This document shows, piece after piece, positions 7,189-16,348 of a DNA stretch of 64,000 bases; the stretch's first letter is position 1, and each line of letters opens with the position of its first letter. The stretch covers positions 181,557 to 245,556 of the forward strand of contig NZ_FQZK01000011.1 in NCBI RefSeq assembly GCF_900141985.1, given 5' to 3'. Under the pieces are notes generated by a model. It had not been told where the DNA came from, ran no database searches, and saw only the letters and a list, made by a program, of their open reading frames with translations. Both the position numbers and the translations under genes were made by a program. Origin of the DNA: Nocardiopsis flavescens (GTDB lineage Bacteria; Actinomycetota; Actinomycetes; Streptosporangiales; Streptosporangiaceae).

Positions 7189-9057
7189 ATGCCCGGCCGA
7201 CGCGCCGCCGCCCTGTGCGCGGCGGTACTCCTGACCACGGCGCCCGCTGTCACCGCGGCGGCGCCCGCGGCGCCCACCGCCCCCGCACCACGCGAGGCGG
7301 TGTCCCTGACCCCGGAGAGCGCCCGCGCCTTCACCGACGACCGGGTGGCCGCGCTCCTGGAGGAGTACGGCGCTCCCGGGGCGGCCGTGACCGTCGTCCT
7401 CGGCGGCGAGCGGGTCGCCACCGCCGCCCACGGGTACGCCGACCTGGCGGAGGGAACGCCCCTGGACGCCGAGGAGCACTTGTTCCCCACGGCGTCCGTG
7501 GCCAAGTCGTTCACGGCCGCCGCCGTCCTCACCCTGGCCGGGGAGGGCCGGCTGGACCTCGGCGAGGACGTCGACACCTACCTGTCCGAGGGCGACCGGC
7601 TCCCCGGCCCGCCGGTCACCCTGCACGACCTGCTCACCCACACGGCGGGGTTCGCCGAGGCGGTGGAGGAGCAGGCCCCCGCCACCCTCGGCGAAACCCT
7701 GCGCGCCACCGCCCCGGAGCGGCTGTTCGAGCCGGGCGAGTACACCGCCTACTCCAACTACGGGGTGGCGCTGGCGGGATACGTCGTGGAGGAGGTGTCG
7801 GGGACCCCGTTCGAGGAGTACGCCCGGGAAAACGTGTTCGCCCCGCTGGGCATGGACGACACGGAGTTCGCGCAGCTCGCCGACGTGCGCGCCGACCGGC
7901 CCCTGGTCACCTCGCACCTGGCCGACGGGACCGCCGTGGAGGACCCGCACATCGGGAACGTCCCGGCGGGCACGGCGGTGACCACCGTCGGGGACATGGC
8001 CCTCTTCATGGAGGCGCTGCTGGACGGCGGGCGCGTCGACGGCGAGCAGGCGCTCGCCCCGGGGGTGGCCGAGGCCCTGGTGGAGCGGCGATCGGGGGCG
8101 CATCCGGCGACGACCGGCCTGGGGTACGGCACCTACCAGCGGCGGGCCGGGGAGTCCCCCGTCATCGGCCACGGCGGCGACCTGACCGGGCTGCACACGG
8201 GATACGCGGTGGTGCCGGAGATCGACGCGGGCGTGTTCGTCGCCGTCAACGGGGACGACGCGGCGGGGGCGAACCCCATGGTGGACCTGCGCCTGGCGGT
8301 GCTCGACGCGTTCGTCGACACGTTCGCGCCGCAGGGGTACCCCGCCGGCGCGGCCGACCCGGACGCCGACCTGGGCGCCTACGAGGGCTCCTACGTGACC
8401 TCCCGGCGCGCGGCGTCGGGCCCGGCGCGGCTGGTGGCCCTGTTCGACAACGTGACGGTCCGGGACGCGGGCGACGGAACGCTGTCGGTACGCGGGGCGC
8501 TGGCCTCGGACGACCGCTGGCTGCCGGTGGAGGAGGGGGTGTTCGTCGCGGAGAACGGCGCGGACCTCCTGGCGTTCGTCGAGCGGGACGGCGCGGTGGC
8601 CGCGATCGCCACCGACATGAACCCGACCTCCGTGTACACCCGTACCGGCGCCCTGGCCTCACCCTCCCTGCACCTGGTGGCCGCGGGGGCGGCGCTGCTG
8701 GTGCTGCTCACCGTGCTGGTCCCGGTGCAGCGGTCGGGCACCGGGTTCACCCTGGCGACCCGGCTGGCGCTGACCGGGACGGCGCTGGCGGCGGTCGCGG
8801 CGGTGGGCCTGCTGGTCTACGCGGCGACCGACCTCGCGGTGGCGCAGGTATGGCTGGTCGAGGGGTCCGCGGCGCTCACCGTCCCGATGACGGTGACGGG
8901 CGTCCTGGCCGCGGTGTCCGCGGCGCTCGTCGGGGTCTGCCTGGCGCGCGGGCTGCTGCGGCCCTTCTCCCGGGTGCACCTGCCGCTGGCCGCGCTGGCG
9001 GGGCTGGTACTGGCCGCGGTCGGGGCGGTGTACGGGATGGTCCCCCTGCCGTTCTGA
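7189..9057 (+). CDS. Serine beta-lactamase-fold hydrolase (class C/PBP-like) with C-terminal membrane domain
   Basis: 622 residues from ATG 7189, chosen for the GAGAGG ribosome site just upstream and for the signal peptide it exposes (MPGRRAAALCAAVLL, Ala-rich cleavage region). The ~35-370 domain has the active-site motifs of penicillin-recognising esterases and peptidases: S103-VA-K106, the YSN triad member, and HGG in place of KTG. A beta-rich segment follows, and then four hydrophobic helices (~485-620) anchor it in the membrane. Such proteins cleave peptides or esters at the cell surface; the substrate is unknown. It is monocistronic, ended by the hairpin at 9056-9091. Confidence 0.8.
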   Translation: MPGRRAAALCAAVLLTTAPAVTAAAPAAPTAPAPREAVSLTPESARAFTDDRVAALLEEYGAPGAAVTVVLGGERVATAAHGYADLAEGTPLDAEEHLFPTASVAKSFTAAAVLTLAGEGRLDLGEDVDTYLSEGDRLPGPPVTLHDLLTHTAGFAEAVEEQAPATLGETLRATAPERLFEPGEYTAYSNYGVALAGYVVEEVSGTPFEEYARENVFAPLGMDDTEFAQLADVRADRPLVTSHLADGTAVEDPHIGNVPAGTAVTTVGDMALFMEALLDGGRVDGEQALAPGVAEALVERRSGAHPATTGLGYGTYQRRAGESPVIGHGGDLTGLHTGYAVVPEIDAGVFVAVNGDDAAGANPMVDLRLAVLDAFVDTFAPQGYPAGAADPDADLGAYEGSYVTSRRAASGPARLVALFDNVTVRDAGDGTLSVRGALASDDRWLPVEEGVFVAENGADLLAFVERDGAVAAIATDMNPTSVYTRTGALASPSLHLVAAGAALLVLLTVLVPVQRSGTGFTLATRLALTGTALAAVAAVGLLVYAATDLAVAQVWLVEGSAALTVPMTVTGVLAAVSAALVGVCLARGLLRPFSRVHLPLAALAGLVLAAVGAVYGMVPLPF

Positions 9058-9091
9058 CACCCGGCGCCGGCACCCGGCGCCGGCAGGTGTC
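9056..9091 (+). terminator. Hairpin terminator after the serine hydrolase
   Basis: A 10-bp GC stem (9061-9070 with 9074-9083) is extended by GACAC/GTGTC (9056-9060 with 9087-9091) and overlaps the stop codon. The next ~365 bp, to 9457, hold no convincing gene, only high-GC sequence between convergent transcripts. Confidence 0.6.
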
Positions 9092-9457
9092 CGGGGCGAC
9101 ACGCCGGGGAACAACAGGGGTACGGGCCCGTCCTCCTCCCCCTTGGGGGACGGGCTCCTCCCCGTGCCCCGGGCCGGTGCGCGCGACCCGGCGGGGGGCT
9201 CCGGAGCCGCCGCCCGCTCCCGCCCCCGGCACACGGGCACCGCGGGACCGGAGCGGCCCCCTCGCGAACAGGGCCACCGCCCCGGCGGGGGCGCGGCGGC
9301 GGTCACCCGGCCCCGTCCCCATCGCGGACCGGCGTCGATCCGCACCGCCCCACACGTCAGACGGCCCCGCCGGCCCACGCCCCCCGCGCACCGCCCCGCC
9401 ACCCCCGGGGCGGGAGCGGCCCCCGCGCCCGCCCGGCCCGCGGTCGGCCCCGCCACC

Positions 9458-10615
9458 TCACCCGCGCAGCCGGGCGTTGATCCGCGCCGCCCGACGCGTC
9501 AGGTGGTCGCGCTCGGCCAGGTCTGCGGCCCCGCGCGCGGCCTCGGCGTACAGCCGGGCCGCCTCCTCCTCCCGGCCGTCGCGCTCGTGGAGGTAGGCCG
9601 CCACGGCGGTGTACCGGGGCAGCGCCGCGTCCAGTTCGGCGAGCGCCGCCAGCCCGGCGCGCGGCCCGTCGGCCTCGCCGACGGCCACCGCCCGGTTGAG
9701 GCGGACGACCGGGCTGCCGGTGAGGCGCACGAGTTCGTCGTACCACTCGACGATCTGCACCCAGTCGGTCTCCCCGGCGGTGGGCGCGTCGGCGTGCAGC
9801 GCCGCGATGGCGGCCTGGACCTGGAACTCTCCCGGGCGGTCGCGGGCCAGGGCCCCCTGGAGGATCCCCACGCCCTCGGCGATCGCCCGGGTGTCCCAGA
9901 GGGAGCGGTCCTGCTCCGCGAGCGGGACCAGGGCGCCGTCGGGCGCGGTCCGGGCCGCGCGTCTGGCGTGGTGGATGAGCATGAGGGCCAGCAGCCCGGC
10001 CGCCTCGGGGTGGTCGACCGCCGCCGCGAGGCCGCGGGTGAGCCGGAGGGCCTCGGCGGCGAGGTCGACGTCCCCCGAGTAGCCCTCGTTGAAGACCAGG
10101 TACAGGACCCGCAGCACGGTGGCGACGTCGCCGGGGCGGTCGAACCGCGCGTCGGCGACGGTGCGCTTGGCCCGGCTGATGCGCTGCGCCATCGTCGCCT
10201 CGGGCACCAGGTAGGCCCGCGCGATCTGGCGGGTGGTCAGCCCGCCGACCGCCCGCAGCGTCAGCGCCACCGCCGACGCGGGCGTCAGCGACGGGTGGGC
10301 GCACAGGAAGTAGAGCCGCAGCGTGTCGTCCACCGCCGCCGCGGGCCCCGGCTCCGGCTCCCCGTCGACGAGGTCCTCGCGCCGTCGGCGGGCCGTGTCC
10401 GACCGGGCCGCGTCGAGGAACCGCCGCCAGGCCACCGTGACCAGCCAGCCCCTGGGGTCCCGCGGCGGGTCGGACGGCCAGGTGCGCACGGCCTCGACCA
10501 GGGCGTCCTGGACGGCGTCCTCCGCCGCCGCGAAGTCGGCTCCGCGGCGGACCAGGATGCCCAGCACGCCCGGCGTGAGGTTCCGGAGCAGGGTCTCGTC
10601 CACCTCGCGGGTCAC
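9458..10615 (-). CDS. ECF42-type RNA polymerase sigma factor with C-terminal extension
   Basis: 385 residues. The N-terminal ~170 residues hold sigma regions 2 (AAAEDAVQDALVEAV, PRGWLVTVAWRRFLD) and 4 (LTTRQIARAYLVPEATMAQRISRAKR). They are followed by a ~200-residue helical, TPR-like extension typical of ECF42. The fused tail in ECF42 is thought to control activity in place of an anti-sigma factor. Its GTG start (10615) overlaps the stop of the DGPF gene in a GTGA arrangement, so the two are translationally coupled. This pairing is the hallmark of the ECF42 group. Confidence 0.9.
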   Translation of the reverse strand: MTREVDETLLRNLTPGVLGILVRRGADFAAAEDAVQDALVEAVRTWPSDPPRDPRGWLVTVAWRRFLDAARSDTARRRREDLVDGEPEPGPAAAVDDTLRLYFLCAHPSLTPASAVALTLRAVGGLTTRQIARAYLVPEATMAQRISRAKRTVADARFDRPGDVATVLRVLYLVFNEGYSGDVDLAAEALRLTRGLAAAVDHPEAAGLLALMLIHHARRAARTAPDGALVPLAEQDRSLWDTRAIAEGVGILQGALARDRPGEFQVQAAIAALHADAPTAGETDWVQIVEWYDELVRLTGSPVVRLNRAVAVGEADGPRAGLAALAELDAALPRYTAVAAYLHERDGREEEAARLYAEAARGAADLAERDHLTRRAARINARLRG

Positions 10616-11019
10616 TCCTCGACGGTGGGGTGCGCGCCCAGGAACGGGCGCAGCTCCAGCCACTCGTGGATGGGCCGGCCGCCCGCGCCGGGGGCGGCCG
10701 ACAGCTCCCCGGCCAGCTCGACGGCGCGTTCCTCGCTGTCGACGTCGATCACCATCCATCCCGCGATGACGTCCTTGGTCTCGGGGAACGGCCCGTCGGT
10801 GACCGGCGGACGGCCCTCGCCGTCGTACCGGACGAACATCCCCTCCGGGGAGAGCGCCTGGGAGTCCACGTACTCCCCGCTCTCCTCCAGGCGGGCCGCG
10901 AAGTCGTTCATGTACCGCACGTGGGCCGAGATCTCCTCCGGGGTCCACCGGTCCATGGGCACGTCGTTGACCGCCGCGGGGGCTCCGCGGTAGTGCTTGA
11001 GCAGCAGGTACTTGGCCAT
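10612..11019 (-). CDS. DGPF-domain (YCII-related) protein, ECF42 partner
   Basis: 135 residues of YCII/DGPF fold. The signature V-T-D-G-P-F-P-E-T-K is present near residue 75, with MDRWTPEEI and the C-terminal IHEWLELRPF typical of the family. ATG 11019 has a GAGGAGAG site. DGPF proteins are encoded next to ECF42 sigma factors and may be regulators or targets of them; their biochemical role is not settled. Longer in-frame extensions upstream run into the promoter region of the divergent gene and were not used. Confidence 0.9.
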   Translation of the reverse strand: MAKYLLLKHYRGAPAAVNDVPMDRWTPEEISAHVRYMNDFAARLEESGEYVDSQALSPEGMFVRYDGEGRPPVTDGPFPETKDVIAGWMVIDVDSEERAVELAGELSAAPGAGGRPIHEWLELRPFLGAHPTVEE

Positions 11020-11247
11020 CGTGATCTCTCCTCGGTGCGAGTGCGACCCATTCTGGCCGCCTTCTCCCCGGGGACGGAGCCGCCGGGGGATTCTCGACAT
11101 CCCCGTGCGAGAGATTTTCCGTCCCCGTGGCGCGGCCCCCGGCGGCGGCTCCCGGACCCCGGGGCGGCCGGACGGGCAACTCCACGGCCCGCGCGGGCGT
11201 CCAACCGGGGGACGGGGTTCACAGAACCGAGTGCAAGGAGAGCCCCC

Positions 11248-12168
11248 ATGCCTCCCCCCTCTCCCCGGTCCCGCACCCGCCTGCGCCTGCTCGCCGCAGC
11301 CGGGCTCTCCGTAGCCGTGGGGGTGCTGACCCTGGGCGGCAACGTCTTCGGCGCGCGGGTCGCCCCGGGCGGACCCGCGGCCGACGTCGCGCTCTGGGCG
11401 CTCCTCTCGGTGGCGGCGGTCGCCGCCGTCTTCCTCATCACCCTGTGGGCGAGCGCCCTGCTCCTGCCCCCCGCCCCGCCGCCGGCCGCGCCCGCCCCGC
11501 CGGGGACGCCGGACCGCGACGCCCCGTTCCACATCCCCGTGAGCACCCCGTGGACGCGGTTCGAGCAGGCGTACTCGGTGGTGGCGTACCTGCTCTTCCC
11601 GGTCGTCGCGGCGTTCCTCGTCCCCTGGGTGCCCTACACGTGGGACCTCGTCTCCTCCGGGGGCATGACCGGCCTGCTGGACGAGGGGCACCCCTATACG
11701 GGGGGCTTCCTCACCGCCTACCGGGACCTGCTGCCCTGGGTCGTCGGAACGGCCGCCGTGTCGGTCGCGGCGGGTGCGTGGCTGCTGTGGAACGAGGACT
11801 GGTACTCCGACCCCGACCTGCTGGTCATCGACTCCCACGGCGTCAGCGCCGTCGACCGGCGGTGGATCCGCTTCCCCGACGACCGGTCGTTCTTCATCGG
11901 GTGGGACGAGGTGGACCGGACCCGCGTGTCCACGCACCCGGTGGAACCCGCCCACGCCTTCACCGTGGTCTACCGGCGCGGACGCGAGCGCCACCCCTTC
12001 TGGCTCCGGTGGCACGGCTTCCGCCCCCATCCCGACGGCCCCGGCGTCCTCACCGTCGCCCTGGTGCCCGTCCGCCCGCGGACCCCCGGCGGCCCCGCGC
12101 CCGCCTCCGTCCTGCGCGACGCCCTCGAACGGTTCGGGCCCCCGCCCCGGGCACAGGCCGACCCCTGA
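11248..12168 (+). CDS. Hypothetical membrane protein
   Basis: 306 residues with four likely membrane segments: ~13-35, ~45-75, ~105-128 and ~152-175. A Pro/Ala-rich loop (PPAPPPAAPAPPGTP) lies between the second and third. The C-terminal ~120 residues are soluble, beta-rich and Trp-rich (RWIRFPDD, FWLRWHGF), resembling a PH-like domain. ATG 11248 follows AAGGAG. No family was recognised. It is divergent from the ECF42/DGPF pair, with 228 bp between starts, so it may be a target of that sigma factor; that is only a positional guess. Confidence 0.65.
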   Translation: MPPPSPRSRTRLRLLAAAGLSVAVGVLTLGGNVFGARVAPGGPAADVALWALLSVAAVAAVFLITLWASALLLPPAPPPAAPAPPGTPDRDAPFHIPVSTPWTRFEQAYSVVAYLLFPVVAAFLVPWVPYTWDLVSSGGMTGLLDEGHPYTGGFLTAYRDLLPWVVGTAAVSVAAGAWLLWNEDWYSDPDLLVIDSHGVSAVDRRWIRFPDDRSFFIGWDEVDRTRVSTHPVEPAHAFTVVYRRGRERHPFWLRWHGFRPHPDGPGVLTVALVPVRPRTPGGPAPASVLRDALERFGPPPRAQADP

Positions 12169-12176
12169 GCACGCGT

Positions 12177-12206
12177 GCGGCCCCCGGGGTCTCCCCCGGG
12201 GGCCGC
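12177..12206. terminator. Bidirectional hairpin terminator between convergent genes
   Basis: A perfect 13-bp GC stem (12177-12189 with 12194-12206) and 4-base loop lie 8 bp after the membrane-protein stop and 40 bp before the stop of the convergent E2 gene. It can serve both transcripts. Confidence 0.7.
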
Positions 12207-12245
12207 GGTCGCACCGTCAGCCCCGACGGCGCGGTTCACAGGAGA

Positions 12246-13628
12246 CTACCCCCAGGCGAGCGAGGTCAGCTCCGGGTCCTCCAGCGCCGCGCCGACGTCG
12301 CGCAGCACCTTCGAGCCGAGCTCCCCGTCGACCAGGCGGTGGTCGAAGGACAGCGACAGCGTCGTGACCTTGCGGATCTTCAGCTTGCCCTTGTGCACCC
12401 ACGGCATGTCGCGGATCTGCCCGAAGGCCAGGATCGCCGCCTCGCCGGGGTTCAGGATGGGCGTCCCCGCGTCCACGCCGAACACGCCCACGTTGGTGAT
12501 CGTGATCGTGCCGCCGGACATGTCCGCCGGGGTCACCTTGCCCGCGCGGGCGGTGTCGGTGAGCTCCTTGAGCGCCGCCGCCAGCTGCGGCAAGGGCTTG
12601 GCCCCGGCGTCCTTGATGTTGGGCACCACCAGGCCGCGCTCGGTGGCGGCCGCGATACCCAGGTTCACGTAGTCCTTGAACACGATCTCCTGGGCGTCCT
12701 CGTCCCAGGACGAGTTGACCTCCGGGTTGCGCCTGACCGCCAGCAGCAGCGCCTTGGCGACCATGAGCAGCGGCGACACCCGCACACCCGCGAAGTCGGG
12801 GTGCTCGCGCAGCCGCGCGACCGCCTTCATGGTGCGGGTGACGTCCACCTGGAGGAACTCGGTGACGTGCGGGGCCGTGAATGCGCTGCCCACCATCGCC
12901 GCCGCGGTCGCCTTGCGGACGCCCTTGACAGGCACCCGCCGCTCCCGCGCCGACCGGTCCGCGGCCGCGGGGGCCGCGGGGGCCCGCTCCCCGGACACGG
13001 CGGCCGGCTCCGGGTCGGCCGGTGCGCCCTGGGCCGCCGCGTGCACGTCGTCGCGGGTGATGATCCCGCCCGAGCCGCTGGGGGCGACCGTCGCGAGGTT
13101 GACCCCGAGGTCCTTGGCGAGCTTGCGCACCGGCGGCTTGGCCAGCGGGCGGCCCTGGGAGGCCACGGGGGCCGGGGCGACCGCCACCGGAGGCGCCGGG
13201 GCGGGGGCCGGCCTGGCGGCCGGGGCCGGGGACACCGGGCCGGCGGGCTCGGGGCGGCGGCGGGTGCGGCGCTGGGTGGCGCCGGCCTTCTCGCCGTAGC
13301 CCACCAGCGGCTTCTCCCGCTCCTCCTCGGCGGGGGCGGCGGCGCCGTCACCGCCGGTGCCGTCGTCCACGGTGATGATCACCGTGCCGACGTCCACCGT
13401 CCGCCCCTCCTCGACCAGCAGTTCCTTGACCGTGCCCGCGAACGGGCTCGGCAGCTCGACGACCGCCTTGGCGGTCTCGATCTCGCAGATCATCTGGTTG
13501 ACCGCGATCTCGTCGCCCGGTTTCACGAACCAGGTGAGGATCTCCGCGTCGACGAGGCCTTCGCCCACGTCGGGCAGCTTGAACGAGTGCACGCCGCCCA
13601 CCGCGGGGGCGTTCTTCTGAATCGCCAT
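12246..13628 (-). CDS. bkdC: 2-oxoacid dehydrogenase E2 (dihydrolipoamide acyltransferase), branched-chain type
   Basis: 460 residues: one lipoyl domain (~15-90, lipoyl lysine in EIETAKAVVELPS), an Ala/Pro linker, a peripheral-subunit-binding domain (~165-205, VRKLAKDLGVNL) and the acyltransferase domain (~235-460) with the catalytic motif DHRLVDG. It transfers acyl groups from E1 to CoA in a 2-oxoacid dehydrogenase complex. The single lipoyl domain and the neighbouring E1 subunits favour the branched-chain complex over pyruvate dehydrogenase. It is the last gene of the operon, 14 bp after E1 beta. No E3 (lipoamide dehydrogenase) gene is nearby, so E3 must come from elsewhere. Confidence 0.85.
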   Translation of the reverse strand: MAIQKNAPAVGGVHSFKLPDVGEGLVDAEILTWFVKPGDEIAVNQMICEIETAKAVVELPSPFAGTVKELLVEEGRTVDVGTVIITVDDGTGGDGAAAPAEEEREKPLVGYGEKAGATQRRTRRRPEPAGPVSPAPAARPAPAPAPPVAVAPAPVASQGRPLAKPPVRKLAKDLGVNLATVAPSGSGGIITRDDVHAAAQGAPADPEPAAVSGERAPAAPAAADRSARERRVPVKGVRKATAAAMVGSAFTAPHVTEFLQVDVTRTMKAVARLREHPDFAGVRVSPLLMVAKALLLAVRRNPEVNSSWDEDAQEIVFKDYVNLGIAAATERGLVVPNIKDAGAKPLPQLAAALKELTDTARAGKVTPADMSGGTITITNVGVFGVDAGTPILNPGEAAILAFGQIRDMPWVHKGKLKIRKVTTLSLSFDHRLVDGELGSKVLRDVGAALEDPELTSLAWG

Positions 13629-13642
13629 GTGTTCCTGTTCCC

Positions 13643-14620
13643 CTAGTACGCGAACGCCCGGTCGACCCCGTCCAGGACCCGGTCCAGGTCCGGGAGGTAG
13701 TGCTCCTCCAGCCGGGACTGCGGGTAGGGGGTGTCGAAGGCGGCGACCCGGATGACCGGGGACTCCAGGTGGTAGAAGCACTCCTCCGTGATCCGGGCGG
13801 CGATCTCGGCGCCCGGCCCGCCGGTGAGCGTGGCCTCGTGGGTGACCACCAGGCGGCCCGTCCGCTTCACGGACTCCACGACGGTCGGGTAGTCCACCGG
13901 GGACAGCGACCGCAGGTCGATGACCTCGATGGAGTGGTCGGTGTCGGCCTCGGCCGCCTGGAGGGCGGTCTTGACCATGGGCCCGTAGGCGAGCAGCGTG
14001 ACGTCGGTGCCGGGGCGGGCGACGCGGGCGGCGCCCATCGGGACCGCCTCGGCGAAGGGCGCCTCGGTGTCCACCTCGGCCTTCTCGTAGTAGCGCCGCT
14101 TGGGCTCCAGGAAGATCACCGGGTCGTCGCTGCGGATCGCCTGCTGGATCATCCAGTAGGCGTCCACCGCGTTGGCGACGCTGACCACGCGCAGGCCCGC
14201 GGTGTGCAGGAAGTACGACTCGGGGGACTCGCTGTGGTGCTCCACGGCGCCGATGCCGCCGCCGTAGGGGATGCGCATGACGACGGGCACGCTGAGCTTG
14301 CCCGCGGAGCGGCGGCGCATCTTGGCGAGCTGGGTGAAGGTCTGGTTGGCCGCGGGGAAGAAGAACCCGTCGAACTGGATCTCCACCACGGGGCGGTAGC
14401 CGCGCATCGCCATGCCGATGGCGGTGCCGACGATGCCGGACTCGGCCAGCGGGGTGTCGATGACCCGGTCCGCGCCGAAGTCCTTGTGCAGCCCGTCGGT
14501 GACCCGGAAGACACCGCCGAGCCTGCCGACGTCCTCGCCCATGACGAGGACCTTGGGGTCGTGTTCCATCGCGGCGCGCAGGCCGGCGTTGACGGCCTTG
14601 CCGATCGTGAGGTTGGACAT
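13643..14620 (-). CDS. bkdB: 2-oxoacid dehydrogenase E1 component, beta subunit
   Basis: 325 residues covering the pyrimidine-binding transketolase domain (~1-185; MGEDVG at ~27-32, PLAESGIVGTAIGMA) and the C-terminal transketolase domain (~195-320; VVTHEATLTGGPGAE). With the alpha subunit it forms the thiamine diphosphate enzyme that decarboxylates branched-chain 2-oxoacids. Its length and the HHSESPESYFLHTAGLRVV segment are typical. It begins 3 bp before the stop of the E1 alpha gene and is surely co-transcribed with it. Confidence 0.88.
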   Translation of the reverse strand: MSNLTIGKAVNAGLRAAMEHDPKVLVMGEDVGRLGGVFRVTDGLHKDFGADRVIDTPLAESGIVGTAIGMAMRGYRPVVEIQFDGFFFPAANQTFTQLAKMRRRSAGKLSVPVVMRIPYGGGIGAVEHHSESPESYFLHTAGLRVVSVANAVDAYWMIQQAIRSDDPVIFLEPKRRYYEKAEVDTEAPFAEAVPMGAARVARPGTDVTLLAYGPMVKTALQAAEADTDHSIEVIDLRSLSPVDYPTVVESVKRTGRLVVTHEATLTGGPGAEIAARITEECFYHLESPVIRVAAFDTPYPQSRLEEHYLPDLDRVLDGVDRAFAY

Positions 14621-14623
14621 GGC

Positions 14624-15730
14624 CTATCGGACCCCTTCCGCCTCGAAGGAGGCCAGGTACTCGGCGAACTCCGCGCGCTGGCGGTCGATGTGGACGTTGG
14701 GTTCGGCGTACACCTCGTGGAAGATGTCCAGCGGCTCGGGGTCGGGCAGGCTCCGGCACTGGGTGCGGACCTTCTCGCCCAGCGCGTCGGCCTCGGCGTC
14801 GACCCCGGCGAAGAAGGCGTCGTCGGCCAGCCCGTTGTGCTCCAGGTACCGGCGCACCCGCAGGATCGGGTCCTTGGCCTTCCACTCCTCCAGCTCGGCC
14901 GCGTTGCGGTACCGGGTGGGGTCGTCGTTGGTGGTGTGGGCGCCCATCCGGTAGGTGAACGCCTCGACCAGGGTGGGGCCGTTGCCCTCGCGGGCGTTGT
15001 CGAGGGCGGCGCGGGTGACGGCCAGGACCGCCAGCACGTCGTTGCCGTCCACCCGGACGCCGGGGAAGCCGAAGCCGGAGGCGCGCTTGTAGATGGGCAC
15101 GCGGGCCTGGCGCTCCAGCGGCTCGGAGATGGCCCACTGGTTGTTCTGGCAGAAGAAGACCACGGGGGCGTTGTTCACCGAGGCGAAGTTGAACGCCTCG
15201 TTGGTGTCGCCCTGGCTGGTGGCCCCGTCGCCGAAGTAGGTGATGACGGCGGTGCCGTCCTCGCCGAGGGCGCCGTCGCGCTGCACGCCCATGGCGTAGC
15301 CGGTGGCGTGCAGGGCCTGGCTGCCGATGACGATCGTGTAGAGGTGGAACCCGTGCTCGTGGGGGTCCCAGCCGCCGTTGGTGACGCCCCGGAACATGCC
15401 GAGGAGCTCTTCGGGCTCGATGCCGCGGCACCAGGCGACGCCGTGCTCGCGGTAGGAGGGGAAGGCCATGTCGTGCCCGCGCAGGGCGCGGCCGGAGCCG
15501 ATCTGCGCGGCCTCCTGGCCCAGCAGCGAGGCCCACAGGCCCAGCTCGCCCTGGCGCTGGAGGGAGACGGCCTCACCGTCGAAGCGGCGCACCAGGACCA
15601 GGTCCCGGTACAGGTCGCGGACCTCGTCCGCGGTGATCTCCAGGGGGTAGTCGGGGTGGCCCGTCAGTTCCCCTTCCGGTGTCAGGAGCTGGATGAGCTC
15701 CGGTTCCTCGTGCGCGGTGGTGTCCGACAC
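14624..15730 (-). CDS. bkdA: 2-oxoacid dehydrogenase E1 component, alpha subunit
   Basis: 368 residues with the thiamine diphosphate/Mg motif GDGATSQGD ... N (GDGATSQGDTNEAFNFA, ~165-181; QNNQWAI). The phosphorylation-loop region AHTTNDDPTRYR is characteristic of branched-chain rather than pyruvate E1. GTG 15730 has a GAGGAG site. It is first in a three-gene operon (E1 alpha, E1 beta, E2) for degradation of valine, leucine and isoleucine 2-oxoacids, and for branched acyl-CoA primers of fatty acids. The upstream region holds several palindromes that probably bind a regulator. Confidence 0.88.
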   Translation of the reverse strand: MSDTTAHEEPELIQLLTPEGELTGHPDYPLEITADEVRDLYRDLVLVRRFDGEAVSLQRQGELGLWASLLGQEAAQIGSGRALRGHDMAFPSYREHGVAWCRGIEPEELLGMFRGVTNGGWDPHEHGFHLYTIVIGSQALHATGYAMGVQRDGALGEDGTAVITYFGDGATSQGDTNEAFNFASVNNAPVVFFCQNNQWAISEPLERQARVPIYKRASGFGFPGVRVDGNDVLAVLAVTRAALDNAREGNGPTLVEAFTYRMGAHTTNDDPTRYRNAAELEEWKAKDPILRVRRYLEHNGLADDAFFAGVDAEADALGEKVRTQCRSLPDPEPLDIFHEVYAEPNVHIDRQRAEFAEYLASFEAEGVR

Positions 15731-15789
15731 GTCGCTCCTCGGGTACTCGGGGCCGGTTTCGCGCGGGTGAACGCTGGCCGGCCGGATCG

Positions 15790-15972
15790 CCGCACGTACA
15801 CCCGGGGTGATGGATGTACGGCGGACCTCACCATATGGTGACAGAACTCACCGTGGAGAGCGCAAGACCCGGCCGACACCTTTTACGCCGCGAGTACATG
15901 TTCCCCGATGCCGGACCAGCCCGATTAGCAGGGCTTCCTAGCATGTACAAGGTCTTCCGACAACTTTGTCGG
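15790..15972. promoter_or_regulatory. Operator-rich region upstream of the BCKDH operon
   Basis: Four inverted repeats are packed upstream of the E1 alpha start: CCGC-A-CGTACA with TGTACG-GCGG (15790-15824); a perfect 14-bp palindrome TCACCATATGGTGA (15828-15841), followed 6 bp later by another TCACC; GTACATG (15894-15900) with CATGTAC (15942-15948); and CCGACA/TGTCGG (15957-15972). No regulator gene sits beside them. From about 15973 to 16348 I see only GC-rich sequence with no gene. Confidence 0.5.
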
Positions 15973-16348
15973 GGAGTGGCGGAGCGTGCGGCCGCGGAGC
16001 GGCGGCGGCCGGGTCCGGCCACGGAGCGTGGCGGGGGTCCGGTCCGAAAACCCCTCGGTTCCGGCCCCCGATACGGGGCGGGAGCGGGGTCGCGGCCCCT
16101 GCGCGGGTCGGCGCCCGCGTTCGGCGGGCTTGCGCGGGGGCCGGGTGCGCGGACCCGCGGCGCGTGCCGCCGCAGGGCCCTTCCCCAGGTCGCCGGGGGT
16201 CGCGCCGGGCACCGGCGCCGGGGCCGCCCGGCGTGAGGAGGCGCCCCGGCACGGGGGTCTCCTGCCGGAGGGGCCTCGGGGTCCCCGGACCCGTCCCCGT
16301 CCGTCGGGGGCGCGGGCCGCGCGGGGAGGCGGGGTCGGCGGGGCCCCG

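Noticed and set aside
15814..16236. A 140-codon plus-strand frame before the SigR-like gene
   Set aside because: It has no ribosome site, a biased Arg/Gly composition and overlaps several palindromes. It is probably not coding.
15731..16348. A hidden rsrA-type anti-sigma gene downstream of the SigR-like gene
   Set aside because: No frame on either strand carries the HxxxCxxC zinc motif or a suitable ~100-residue protein.
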